DNA of 9,586 bases from an uncultured Pirellulaceae bacterium (GTDB lineage Bacteria > Planctomycetota > Planctomycetia > Pirellulales > Pirellulaceae): contig CAKQNH010000120.1 of the NCBI GenBank assembly GCA_934255105.1, forward strand, positions 1 to 9,586. Reading direction: 5' to 3'. This document shows positions 1 through 6,603 of this stretch, in pieces. A model generated the notes under the pieces. That model saw nothing but the letters and a program-made list of their open reading frames with translations. It made no database searches and had not been told where the DNA came from. The stretch's first letter is position 1, and each line of letters begins with the position of its first letter. Made by a program: the position numbers and the translations under genes.

Positions 1-56
1 GTGGGATAAGCTTCCAGCTTGTCATGTATGCGTGGGATAAGCTTCCAGCTTGTCAT
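1..56. repeat. Two-copy 31-bp direct repeat, hairpin-containing
   Basis: A 25-bp sequence beginning GTGGGATAAGCTTCC occurs at 1-25 and again, identical, at 32-56, giving a period of 31 bp. Each copy contains the short inverted repeat AAGCT-TCC-AGCTT (8-20 and 39-51). It lies downstream of the aroB stop codon on the minus strand and is cut by the window edge, so there may be more copies to the left. It resembles dispersed intergenic repeats of planctomycetes (from memory, not searched). No coding role is seen. Confidence 0.8.
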
Positions 57-67
57 TTATCAATGGA

Positions 68-82
68 CGACGCGGAGCGTCG
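68..82. terminator. Hairpin downstream of aroB
   Basis: CGACGC (68-73), loop GGA, GCGTCG (77-82) form a perfect 6-bp GC-rich stem 16 nt beyond the aroB stop codon. There is no T-run after it on the minus strand, so it is not a standard intrinsic terminator. It could protect the 3' end or assist factor-dependent termination, or it may be part of the local repeat element. Confidence 0.4.
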
Positions 83-97
83 AACCACATTGGTTGC

Positions 98-1210
98 TTA
101 GATTGCTGGCAGCATGGCAGCGATGGCTTGCTGCTGCGTGATGCCGGCGACCAGTTCGACGTGTCCGAGCCGGTCGGGAAGGATAAAACGCAGCCGTCCA
201 TGTTCGACCTTTTTGTCGTGCTGCATGGCTTGCCATAATTCATGCGGGTCGGCGTCTGCAAAGTGTGTAGGCAGCTCGAGCAGTTCCAGCAATCGCTGTT
301 GGCGAAGTGCCAGCTTGGCGTCGATGCGTCCCAGTTGCACGGCCAGACGCGCGGCCATGTGCATGCCGATGGCTACCGCCTCGCCGTGCAACAGCCGACC
401 ATAACCGCTGACAGTCTCTAACGCGTGAGCAAAGGTGTGGCCGTAATTGAGAATCGCTCGCAGGCCAGTTGTCTCGCGTTCATCCCGTTTGACGACGTCC
501 GCTTTGGCCATGCACGATTGGGCGACGATATGCGCGATGGCCGCAGGATCTTGGGCCAGGATGTCGGCCGCATTGCGTTCGAGGTAGTCGAACAGGTCTG
601 GCAACAGGATCATGCCGTACTTAACCACTTCGGCCAAACCCGATACGAATTCTCGGCGTGGCAAAGTCGCTAGGCTCAGCGTGTCGATGACTACAAGGCT
701 GGGCTGCCAGAAAGCGCCGACAATGTTCTTCGCTCCCGGCAGATTGACGCCTGTCTTTCCACCGACGCTCGAATCGACTTGGCTGAGCAGCGTAGTCGGG
801 ATTTGAACCAGTGGCAGGCCGCGTGCGAAGCTGGCGGCAGCAAAACCGGCCAGATCCCCTACTACGCCGCCTCCAACCGCGACGACCATCGAGCCTCGAT
901 CGGTATGGTCGGCCAACATCTGCTCCCACAGACTCCCTAGCATCGACAGCGACTTGCTCTGCTCGCCGCTCGGAATTTCGATGTGCGTTAAGCGGAAGCC
1001 CGCAGCGGTAAGTGTCTGCGCAACGATTGCAGCCAGGTCGGGGACATGTGAGTCGAACATCAGCACCGCATGGCGACATTTAGGGAGACACTGACTCACC
1101 CACTGTGGTAGTCGCGCTCCAATGTTACCGCCGATATGAATCTGGTAGCTCCGCTCTGCTAATTCAACTGGAACGGTAACGATGGTGTTGGGAGACGTCG
1201 GGTGAAGCAT
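98..1210 (-). CDS. aroB: 3-dehydroquinate synthase (AroB)
   Basis: This cytoplasmic enzyme of the shikimate pathway (second step) converts 3-deoxy-D-arabino-heptulosonate 7-phosphate to 3-dehydroquinate, using catalytic NAD+ and a divalent metal. The 370-residue length is normal for the family. The NAD-binding glycine motif GGGVVGDLAGF is at residues 113-123, PTTLLSQVDSSVGGKTGVN at 138-156 and KNIVGAF at 161-167. Likely metal ligands are Glu194 in GLAEVVKYG, His258 in NYGHTFAHALE and His275 in HGEAVAIGM; HDKK at 331-334 fits the substrate-binding C-terminal part. The ATG start leaves a normal short N-terminus before the first beta strand; no Shine-Dalgarno sequence is visible upstream (TCTCTCCCC region). 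All key residues are present. A terminator and 353 bp separate it from tsaD upstream, so it is probably transcribed alone. Confidence 0.97.
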   Translation of the reverse strand: MLHPTSPNTIVTVPVELAERSYQIHIGGNIGARLPQWVSQCLPKCRHAVLMFDSHVPDLAAIVAQTLTAAGFRLTHIEIPSGEQSKSLSMLGSLWEQMLADHTDRGSMVVAVGGGVVGDLAGFAAASFARGLPLVQIPTTLLSQVDSSVGGKTGVNLPGAKNIVGAFWQPSLVVIDTLSLATLPRREFVSGLAEVVKYGMILLPDLFDYLERNAADILAQDPAAIAHIVAQSCMAKADVVKRDERETTGLRAILNYGHTFAHALETVSGYGRLLHGEAVAIGMHMAARLAVQLGRIDAKLALRQQRLLELLELPTHFADADPHELWQAMQHDKKVEHGRLRFILPDRLGHVELVAGITQQQAIAAMLPAI

Positions 1211-1263
1211 AGATGTGTCGGGGAGAGAGTTGGTAATTGAGTATTAGATATTGAAAGCCGCAT

Positions 1264-1269
1264 AGTATA
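1264..1269 (-). promoter_or_regulatory. Candidate -10 box for aroB
   Basis: On the minus strand TATACT (5 of 6 matches to TATAAT) lies about 55 bp before the aroB ATG. Upstream at about 18 bp is TGAGCA, a poor -35 match. This is the best sigma-70-like candidate in the gap, but AT-rich hexamers occur by chance and planctomycete promoters are poorly defined. Confidence 0.25.
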
Positions 1270-1454
1270 AGGCAATGGCTTGACTCTTGCTCAGTCCCTC
1301 AGCCCCCCGACCCTGGCCTGACGAAACGGTGTTAAGCAGGTGAAAATGCATGGTCGCGTGTCATCTCCATCGACCGCAAAGAGCGAGACAAAAAAATGGA
1401 GGCGAAAAAATGTATGCGCTTGGATATTCTTCTGTCTCTATCTTTCTGTCTGAA

Positions 1455-1484
1455 TTAAAAAGGGCCCAGTATTCACAGGGGCCC
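1455..1484 (-). terminator. Rho-independent terminator of the tsaD operon
   Basis: On the minus strand GGGCCC (1484-1479), an 11-nt loop, GGGCCC (1467-1462) and then TTTTTAATT form a GC-only 6-bp stem followed by a T-run. It is 80 bp past the tsaD stop codon and correctly oriented to end the tsaD transcript before aroB. The two GGGCCCAGT copies on the plus strand are also a direct repeat, because GGGCCC is its own complement. Confidence 0.6.
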
Positions 1485-1503
1485 AGTGCAAGAGTGGCCG
1501 GTT

Positions 1504-1544
1504 CCTCTCCCTTTGGAAGAGGTCGAGCCTAAACGAGGGAGAGG
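1504..1544. repeat. Inverted repeat between tsaD and its terminator
   Basis: CCTCTCCCT (1504-1512) and AGGGAGAGG (1536-1544) are perfect 9-bp inverted arms 23 nt apart, with a further partial GGAAGAGG arm in between. The module sits 20 bp downstream of the tsaD stop codon and would be transcribed with tsaD, where it could form an extended hairpin. The pattern is like dispersed CTCTCCC/GGGAGAGG intergenic elements in planctomycetes (recollection only). The rest of the 1211-1563 gap holds the terminator, the possible aroB promoter and no convincing gene. Confidence 0.55.
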
Positions 1545-1563
1545 GGGCGGGCAATGCGCGTCG

Positions 1564-2589
1564 TTATGCACCGCGGAGGAGTCCGGGATGGATGTCGATG
1601 TCTAGTGGCGAAAATTCTCCACGATCGAACTGTTCCCAGGCGATGGCACCCATGACAGCGTTGTCAGTACACAGTTCGAGGGGGGCTATCAGCAGTTCAA
1701 TACCCAGCCGCTGAGCCATGGCGGCTAGCTGTGCGCGCAGGAGTGAGTTAGCGGCTACGCCGCCACCGATGCACAGACGCTCAAGTCCGGTGCGGCGGAT
1801 GGCCAATTCGGCCTTGCCGACCAAGCAATCGATGGCCGCCTGTTGAAAGCTGGCAGCCATGTCGCGCTGCACTTGCGGCGTAAGCTGGAGGCTCGAAAAA
1901 TCCTGCTTGCCGGTGCCAACGAGATGATAGCGGACTGCTGTTTTGAGCCCCGAAAAGCTCATGTTCAGCGACTGTCGATCGGATAACATCGGGCGTGGTA
2001 AAGGGAATTTGTTGGCATCTCCGTCGGAGGCCAAGCGGCTGATATGCGGGCCGCCGGGATAGGGTAAACCGAGCATGACCGCAACTTTGTCGAACGCCTC
2101 GCCGACGGCGTCATCGATCGTGCCGCCCAAGTAGCGCCAGTCGTTGGCCGATTCACAACGATACAAATTCGTGTGGCCTCCGCTGATAACAAAGCCCACG
2201 CAAGGATAGATGCTGGTCGTTTGTGTCAACTGACAGGCGTAGATATGAGCCTGGACATGATGGATGGCGATGAGCGGCTTTTGCCAAGCGATGCACAGAC
2301 CTTTGGCTGCAGCCAGTCCGACCAACAGCGATCCCGGCAGCCCCGGTTGGGTAGCCACCGCAATTGCCTGCAGGTCGCGCGCCGGATCGATGCCGGCCTG
2401 GTCGATCGCCCGCTGAACGATGGGTACGATGCGCTCTAAATGAGCTCGGGCGGCTAGTTCTGGAACGACACCATGGAACGGCTGATGGATTTCTTCTTGG
2501 CTGGCGACGGCCGACGCCAATACGCGTCGCTGGCGGTCGATGATAGCCGCAGCGGTTTCGTCACAGGTCGTTTCGATGCACAGCAGCAT
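1564..2589 (-). CDS. tsaD: tRNA N6-adenosine threonylcarbamoyltransferase TsaD
   Basis: TsaD (Kae1/YgjD/Gcp family, ASKHA fold) transfers the threonylcarbamoyl group from threonylcarbamoyl-AMP to A37 of ANN-decoding tRNAs, in bacteria together with TsaB and TsaE. The 341 residues match the usual length. Visible motifs are the N-terminal phosphate loop IETTCDETAAA (5-15), GVVPELAARAH (40-50), metal ligands His111 and His115 in HHVQAH, SGGHTNL (136-142), DDAVGEAFDKVA (159-170), FSGLKTA (212-218), GGGVAANSLLR (275-285) and metal ligand Asp309 in CTDNAVMGA. The ATG shares one base with the stop codon of the DUF971 gene (TAATG), which suggests translational coupling and fixes the start. It is the last gene of a probable three-gene operon. 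No tsaB, tsaE or tsaC is in the window. Confidence 0.97.
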   Translation of the reverse strand: MLLCIETTCDETAAAIIDRQRRVLASAVASQEEIHQPFHGVVPELAARAHLERIVPIVQRAIDQAGIDPARDLQAIAVATQPGLPGSLLVGLAAAKGLCIAWQKPLIAIHHVQAHIYACQLTQTTSIYPCVGFVISGGHTNLYRCESANDWRYLGGTIDDAVGEAFDKVAVMLGLPYPGGPHISRLASDGDANKFPLPRPMLSDRQSLNMSFSGLKTAVRYHLVGTGKQDFSSLQLTPQVQRDMAASFQQAAIDCLVGKAELAIRRTGLERLCIGGGVAANSLLRAQLAAMAQRLGIELLIAPLELCTDNAVMGAIAWEQFDRGEFSPLDIDIHPGLLRGA

Positions 2590-2912
2590 TACGCTTGTCC
2601 CAGCTCCCGTAGGTAATCAAATGTAAATATGCCCGAATCGTGGCCATCGGAAAAGGCAATGTTGTATGCATAGTTACCCACGGGGCGCATGCCGTCGATG
2701 CGCAGCGGTTGTGCTTCAGCCATCGAAAGGACGGGTAGAACCATCGGCCGCGGCTTTCCAGAATCGGCGGCGGATCTCTTCTCGCGGCAGGTGGCGCACG
2801 GGCAGCGCTGCCGCAGCAGGTCTGCCGTATAGCGCGAATTGGAATCGTCGCTCCAATGGATCAGGATCTGGTTTTTTCCCTCGCGGGTGATGCTCAGGGG
2901 AAGCGTGCTCAT
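2589..2912 (-). CDS. DUF971 / GBBH-like N-terminal domain protein
   Basis: A 107-residue single-domain protein of the DUF971 family, related to the N-terminal zinc domain of gamma-butyrobetaine hydroxylase. The putative zinc site is intact: Cys37-x-Cys39-x2-Cys42 in CPCATCR, with a His at 91 in the SDGHDSG motif, matching the Cys-x-Cys-x2-Cys plus His pattern known from the human enzyme. The C-terminal stretch GNYAYNIAFSDGH (79-91), IFTFDYLREL (95-104) is the family signature. Stand-alone bacterial DUF971 proteins are often linked to iron-sulfur protein maturation or Mrp/ApbC-type ATPases; here the link is to tsaD instead. Its ATG is 13 nt after the kinase-like gene's stop codon and its TAA overlaps the tsaD ATG, so it is the middle gene of an operon. 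The exact function is unknown. Confidence 0.9.
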   Translation of the reverse strand: MSTLPLSITREGKNQILIHWSDDSNSRYTADLLRQRCPCATCREKRSAADSGKPRPMVLPVLSMAEAQPLRIDGMRPVGNYAYNIAFSDGHDSGIFTFDYLRELGQA

Positions 2913-2925
2913 TGGAATTTCGGGG

Positions 2926-3789
2926 CTATGCAGCGCGGCGGCTAGCGAATCCAGCGGTGCCGGAAATTTCGCGTTGGAAACTGGTAAACAATTCTACCAA
3001 TTCAGCGGCGGTTGGGCGATCGTAGGGGTTTTCCGCTTGCATGCAACGACCAATAGGAGTTTTCACAAAGTGGCCATCGCAAAGTTCATTCAGCACCGTG
3101 GCCGCCGAATAAATATCCTCCGCAGATGAGACTTCTGCAGACGAAGTTCCTGAGTGTGCGGATTCGCTCGGTGTGCGGTAGAGCTCGGGAGCTAGGTAGG
3201 TTGTATTGCGAAGCGGTGGCCGCGTTGGGCTGCGACGGTATTCGGCCGCCAAGCCCACGGGTTCGCAGCGACCGAGTCCCAGCAACCGCACTTGCTCGGC
3301 GGCGGTCAACCAGATGTGTTGGCTGCAGATCTGACCATGTACGTAACCTGTCGCGTGCAATCGCTGCAATTGCTGTAGCAGGTCCAGTGAAATTGAAGCC
3401 CAAGAACCCTGCGTGAGCATCTGGCTGCGCGTTGCTAGCCAGTCGTCCAGGCGAAGGCCCGACCAACGCGGAAAAACCAACAGCGGTCGTGGCGAGTCGA
3501 TCTGGCTGTCGATCAACAAGTCTAGCTGAGATGCCACGATGGCTTGGCGTTGGAAGTACAGCCAAGCCTCTGCATCGCCGGCGTGTCGAAATCTCAGATC
3601 GCTCTCATCGGGCCATTCGGCCCTGTCTTCCGGCAGCCATTTAGCGAAGTAGGTGCCGCGCTGCGAGCCTCCGGCGGGAGAACAGTATCCACACAGCGCG
3701 CCGCGGCCGGCCGAGTTGGAATTGTCAAGTTGCTGGTCGATGCGCCAGATAGCAACGCCCTTTGAGCTAGTGGTATGGTTGTGCAACAA
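2926..3789 (-). CDS. Protein kinase-fold protein, predicted pseudokinase
   Basis: This 287-residue soluble protein has the outline of a Hanks-type kinase: a beta3 Lys candidate at 50 (YFAKW), a helix-C Glu candidate at 74, a hinge-like segment PRWSGLRLDDWL (107-118), the helix before the catalytic loop LQRLHATGYVHG (141-152), an APE motif (TYLAPEL, 197-203), the helix-F Asp at 225 (EDIYS) and the late Arg at 258 (DRPTA). The catalytic loop reads HGQICSQHIWL instead of HRDxKxxNIxL, so the catalytic Asp, the loop Lys and the metal-binding Asn are all absent. DFG is replaced by GLG (171-173). It is therefore probably inactive as a phosphotransferase and may act as a binding or scaffold module. 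The N-terminal glycine loop is not recognisable. There is no transmembrane segment. The start codon is TTG (3789), as no ATG occurs near the N-terminus; TTG at 3786 is equally possible. First gene of the operon with DUF971 and tsaD. Confidence 0.75.
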   Translation of the reverse strand: MLHNHTTSSKGVAIWRIDQQLDNSNSAGRGALCGYCSPAGGSQRGTYFAKWLPEDRAEWPDESDLRFRHAGDAEAWLYFQRQAIVASQLDLLIDSQIDSPRPLLVFPRWSGLRLDDWLATRSQMLTQGSWASISLDLLQQLQRLHATGYVHGQICSQHIWLTAAEQVRLLGLGRCEPVGLAAEYRRSPTRPPLRNTTYLAPELYRTPSESAHSGTSSAEVSSAEDIYSAATVLNELCDGHFVKTPIGRCMQAENPYDRPTAAELVELFTSFQREISGTAGFASRRAA

Positions 3790-3825
3790 TTTGACCGTCG
3801 TTAGTAAAACAATTTTGGTGGGATC

Positions 3826-4070
3826 GGCTAAAGCCTGGACTCCAACAGGTGCGCTTGGGCGGCTAAAGCCTGGACTCCAGCAGGTGCGCTTGGGCGGCTA
3901 AAGCCTGGACTCCAACAGTTGCGCTTGGGCGGCTAAAGTTTGGACTCCAGCAGTTGCGCTTGGGCGGCTAAAGCCTGGACTCCAACAGGTGCGCTTGGGC
4001 GGCTAAAGTTTGGACTCCAGCAGTTGCGCTTGGGCGGCTAAAGCCTGGACTCCAACAGTTGCGAGTGAAG
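3826..4070. repeat. Seven tandem copies of a 35-bp repeat
   Basis: Units begin with GGCTAAAG at 3826, 3861, 3896, 3931, 3966, 4001 and 4036, exactly 35 bp apart, with a degenerate eighth start at 4072. Each unit has the form GGCTAAAG(CC/TT)TGGACTCCA(A/G)CAG(G/T) followed by TGCGCTTGGGC. There are no unique spacers, so it is not a CRISPR array. Each unit carries two mini-palindromes, GGCT-AA-AGCC and TGGA-C-TCCA. Because 35 is not a multiple of three, the array cannot encode a regular peptide repeat. It lies directly upstream of the pseudokinase operon start. Confidence 0.95.
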
Positions 4071-4222
4071 CGGCTAAAACCTACCCAGGTTCGAATCGAC
4101 ATTGCTCGCACCGCATCGACAACATTTCAGCGGGGCTCGATCTTATCGCCAAAAGCCGTGCGGCCGTTACGGTATTTCGGGCCGAAGGACCGATCCGGCA
4201 TCCGGAGTGGATCAACAGTAAA

Positions 4223-4256
4223 CCACGGTAGAAGATAAGCCACTGTAGAACGTAAG
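4223..4256. repeat. Imperfect 17-bp tandem pair
   Basis: CCACGGTAGAAGATAAG (4223-4239) is followed immediately by CCACTGTAGAACGTAAG (4240-4256), with 14 of 17 positions identical. It could be a small duplicated binding site or a decayed intergenic repeat. Nothing else in the sequence distinguishes these. Confidence 0.6.
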
Positions 4257-4302
4257 CTCAGCAGAGAAGTGACTTGTGGTTGGCGGCGAAGCAACCTTGG
4301 AA

Positions 4303-4342
4303 TGCTGCGACTTGTCACAGCAGTCCAAAGCCAGTCGCAGCA
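4303..4342. promoter_or_regulatory. 10-bp inverted repeat with 20-nt spacer
   Basis: TGCTGCGACT (4303-4312) and AGTCGCAGCA (4333-4342) are perfect inverted arms. The half sites could form a long-looped hairpin or bind a dimeric regulator. The position, in the gap between divergent transcription units and about 350 bp before the plus-strand start, is compatible with regulation of either side, but there is no direct evidence for a regulator. Confidence 0.35.
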
Positions 4343-4685
4343 GTCAGTAGGGCGACTGTGGTTCCAGAAATGAACTAGCGCTATACGCTCGAAGAACCTT
4401 TCTGAGTAGGTTTCGCTGGTTTGCTTCGATTTGGGATCGGAAAACATGCAGCGGCTATGGTTGCACCGATGCTTTAGCCAAACTGCCCGGAATCGGGGTG
4501 GATTTCTGCACCGGCCTGCAAAGTTGTGACGATTCGTTTCAACCTTCTGCAGTGACGAGCCTGCGGGTGCCGACGATAGAGGTTAGGAACGTCGGACCGG
4601 TCAACTTTCATGCAGCGCGACGCGCGACACGATGGACCAACGGCTTCGCAACCAACCACTCTCGTAATGCGAACTGCACAACGAC

Positions 4686-6590
4686 ATGCGACAAATCGTT
4701 TTGGGCGCGGCCTCACTTCAACTTTCATCGGAGTGGGGAGCAATATGGGTGGGCTGCCGCTGGCTAGGCTCTAGCCTAGCAATCATCATGCTGGCCAGTT
4801 CAGTGCTGGCTAGTTCAGTGCGGGCCGACGAATCCACAACGACTGTCGCACCAGATGGGGCACCGTCGAGTGGCGTTGTCATTCGTCTGCAACTGGCTCC
4901 ATCAACACCTCTCTCAACGCCGGAAGCGGCTGCGGAGCAGGTGCCGGATGTATCTGTGGAGAGGGTGCCAGACGTGGCTGCAGAGCAAGAGGCGGAAGCT
5001 AGACCAGCCGACGAAGCTGAGGAGATTCCCGCCATGAGCGTGCAATTCCGCAGACAGGCGGGCCGCGCAGCGGTGCGCGGTGCGCCGACACACACGCCAA
5101 CCCTGCGACGCGGGCAACCGGAGCACAATGCGCCTGCGCCCACACCGACGCCGCCAAAAGTAGCGCCGTCGGTTGCAAAGCCTGCTGGATTAGAGGCCGG
5201 GCGGGCTGCGAAACCAATCAGGGCCGCTGCGAAGTCATTCGAGTTGGAATTGCATCCGCCGCTGCAGTTATCCATTGGAGCGGATGAAGCACCTGATAAG
5301 TTTAGCTCGCTGGAGCCATCCACTAATTTAGAATCATCCCAGTGGAAGTTGTCGCTCGACGCGCCCGATGCAGTCCCTTCGTCTAGTCGTGTGTTAGCAG
5401 GACCGGGGGAGAGCCGTGCGCAGATCTCAGATTTGTCCAACGAGCGTCCGCTGGACAGTCTAGCTGAGGGTGCTGCGCTGCCGCTGGAGCCCGACGATGT
5501 TCCGCTACTACACGAACCCCATCCCTTCGATGCGCCTGCGGGTGAATCGGCCGCTCCCATCGTCAAACGTTCCACGCTGGATGCGGTACCATTCAGCCAG
5601 CGCGAGTTGCAGATCGAGGCGGCCATCGCTCGCTGTTTGAACTTTTACATGGCGAACCCTGAGAACACGGTTCGACGGGGGCCATGGGCTTTGATGCATG
5701 CGACGCTACCGTTTGGTGTCGAGGGTGAAGTGATTGCTGGCAATCGTCGAGTGAACACGATCGGTTGGCTGAGTTTCAATGGGACCAGTGGTAAGCAACA
5801 CATGTTTCAGCCCACGCGCACTGGGTTTCGACCCAACGTGGGACCGGGCGTGCAAGGACACGAGGGGCAATTCCTGGCCATTTTGGCACAGTCCAAAGTG
5901 CGTGGCGATTTCCCGCTGCAGGTCAATGGACGCAATTACACGGTTATGGATCTAGCCCGTTATGAAATGGCCACCTGTCGTGAAAAATCCGAGCTGACAT
6001 TTAAGCTCATCGGTCTGTCACGTTACTTGGAAGCCGACGCACAGTGGCGCGATAATCGCGGTCGTCCATGGTCGCTGGAAAAATTATTGGTCGAAGAGAT
6101 GGCGCAGCCGATCAACGGGGCCGCATGTGGCGGCGTGCATCGCTTGATGGGGCTCAGCTACGCTATCATCGAGCGCCAGGCCGCGGGTCAGCCGATCAGC
6201 GGCAACTGGCAGAGGGCCCAAGTGTATCTCGATAACTATGTTCAATACGCTCTGACGCTACAGAATTCGGACGGTAGCTTTAGCACCAATTGGTTTGAAT
6301 CGCGGGGCATGGACCCCAATGTTGAGCGCCGCGTCCAAACCTCTGGGCACATCTTGGAGTGGTTGGTCTACACGCTGCCTGATGAGCATCTGCGTTCGCC
6401 GCAAATCCAGCACGGGATCGAATTCCTGTTGGGGAGCATCGGCCGCGAACCTCAGCGGGATTGGCCCATTGGACCGCGCGGCCATGCCCTGCGTGCAATG
6501 TCACTTTACAGCCAACGCGTTTTTGGGGCCGAGCCAGGACAGCTCAAGAGCTATCTAGCCGAAGTGCCGCAGTCGGCCAGCGTGCGATAG
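4686..6590 (+). CDS. Secreted protein with disordered N-terminus and alpha/alpha-toroid-like domain
   Basis: I do not recognise a named family. In the 634-residue reading from ATG 4686, a hydrophobic segment at about 29-42 ends in SSVRA-DES, a likely signal peptidase I site after Ala47, so the protein should be exported. Residues about 50-300 are low-complexity, rich in Ala, Pro, Glu and Ser (AAEQVPDVSVERVPDVAAEQ is a short internal duplication). From about 303 to 634 the sequence is compact and helical, with segments such as AAIARCLNFYM, CGGVHRLMGLSYAI (481-494), YALTLQNSDGSFS (521-533) and IEFLLGS. The QNSDGSF turn after a helix recalls the QxxDGxW turns of squalene-cyclase/prenyltransferase-type alpha/alpha toroids, but catalytic residues of those enzymes are not evident. 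The start could instead be GTG 4749. It is followed by a second exported-protein gene after 258 bp. Envelope or periplasmic role is inferred only. Confidence 0.8.
   Translation: MRQIVLGAASLQLSSEWGAIWVGCRWLGSSLAIIMLASSVLASSVRADESTTTVAPDGAPSSGVVIRLQLAPSTPLSTPEAAAEQVPDVSVERVPDVAAEQEAEARPADEAEEIPAMSVQFRRQAGRAAVRGAPTHTPTLRRGQPEHNAPAPTPTPPKVAPSVAKPAGLEAGRAAKPIRAAAKSFELELHPPLQLSIGADEAPDKFSSLEPSTNLESSQWKLSLDAPDAVPSSSRVLAGPGESRAQISDLSNERPLDSLAEGAALPLEPDDVPLLHEPHPFDAPAGESAAPIVKRSTLDAVPFSQRELQIEAAIARCLNFYMANPENTVRRGPWALMHATLPFGVEGEVIAGNRRVNTIGWLSFNGTSGKQHMFQPTRTGFRPNVGPGVQGHEGQFLAILAQSKVRGDFPLQVNGRNYTVMDLARYEMATCREKSELTFKLIGLSRYLEADAQWRDNRGRPWSLEKLLVEEMAQPINGAACGGVHRLMGLSYAIIERQAAGQPISGNWQRAQVYLDNYVQYALTLQNSDGSFSTNWFESRGMDPNVERRVQTSGHILEWLVYTLPDEHLRSPQIQHGIEFLLGSIGREPQRDWPIGPRGHALRAMSLYSQRVFGAEPGQLKSYLAEVPQSASVR
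4735..4740 (+). promoter_or_regulatory. Shine-Dalgarno-like GGGGAG favouring a GTG start at 4749
   Basis: GGGGAG lies 8 nt before an in-frame GTG at 4749. Starting there gives a 613-residue protein whose N-terminus, MGCRWLGSSLAIIMLASS, is a standard signal peptide. The upstream ATG at 4686 adds 21 residues and has no visible ribosome binding site. Because many genes here lack Shine-Dalgarno sequences, the choice remains open. Confidence 0.45.
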
Positions 6591-6603
6591 GCTTAACGCT
6601 TGT

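Larger units (their letters stand above)
4071..4685. other. Long intergenic stretch without a convincing gene
   Basis: This 615-bp stretch follows the 35-bp repeats and runs to the first plus-strand gene. Short open frames exist on both strands (for example 4127-4447 minus and 4498-4767 plus), but none has a recognisable domain, a ribosome binding site or a neighbour that supports it. It holds a 17-bp tandem pair (4223-4256) and a 10-bp inverted repeat (4303-4342), described separately. It must contain the promoter of the plus-strand gene; I see no clear -35/-10 pair. Confidence 0.6.

Noticed and set aside
621..1079. 152-codon minus-strand frame inside aroB
   Set aside because: It is a shadow frame; all dehydroquinate synthase motifs are in the other frame.
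1410..1532. 40-codon plus-strand frame with a good Shine-Dalgarno (GGAGG at 1398-1402, 7 nt before ATG 1410)
   Set aside because: The frame runs antisense through the tsaD terminator and the CCTCTCCC repeat, its C-terminus is encoded by that repeat, and no domain is recognisable. The purine-rich stretch can give a Shine-Dalgarno match by chance.
3086..3565. 159-codon minus-strand frame overlapping the pseudokinase gene
   Set aside because: It is out of frame with the kinase-fold reading, which shows APE, the DIYS helix-F motif and the catalytic-loop remnant in order.
2926..3789. Bud32 orthologue
   Set aside because: Bud32 kinases are shorter, lack the APE region and keep catalytic Asp and Asn residues; this protein shows the opposite pattern, so only the fold-level analogy is kept.
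3826..4070. CRISPR array
   Set aside because: The 35-bp units are contiguous, with no unique spacers and no cas genes nearby.
4718..5626. 302-codon minus-strand frame opposite the first secreted protein
   Set aside because: It is the complement of the Ala/Pro/Ser-rich low-complexity segment; GC-rich codons there keep the antisense frame open. The product is Ser/Ala/Gly-rich without any domain.
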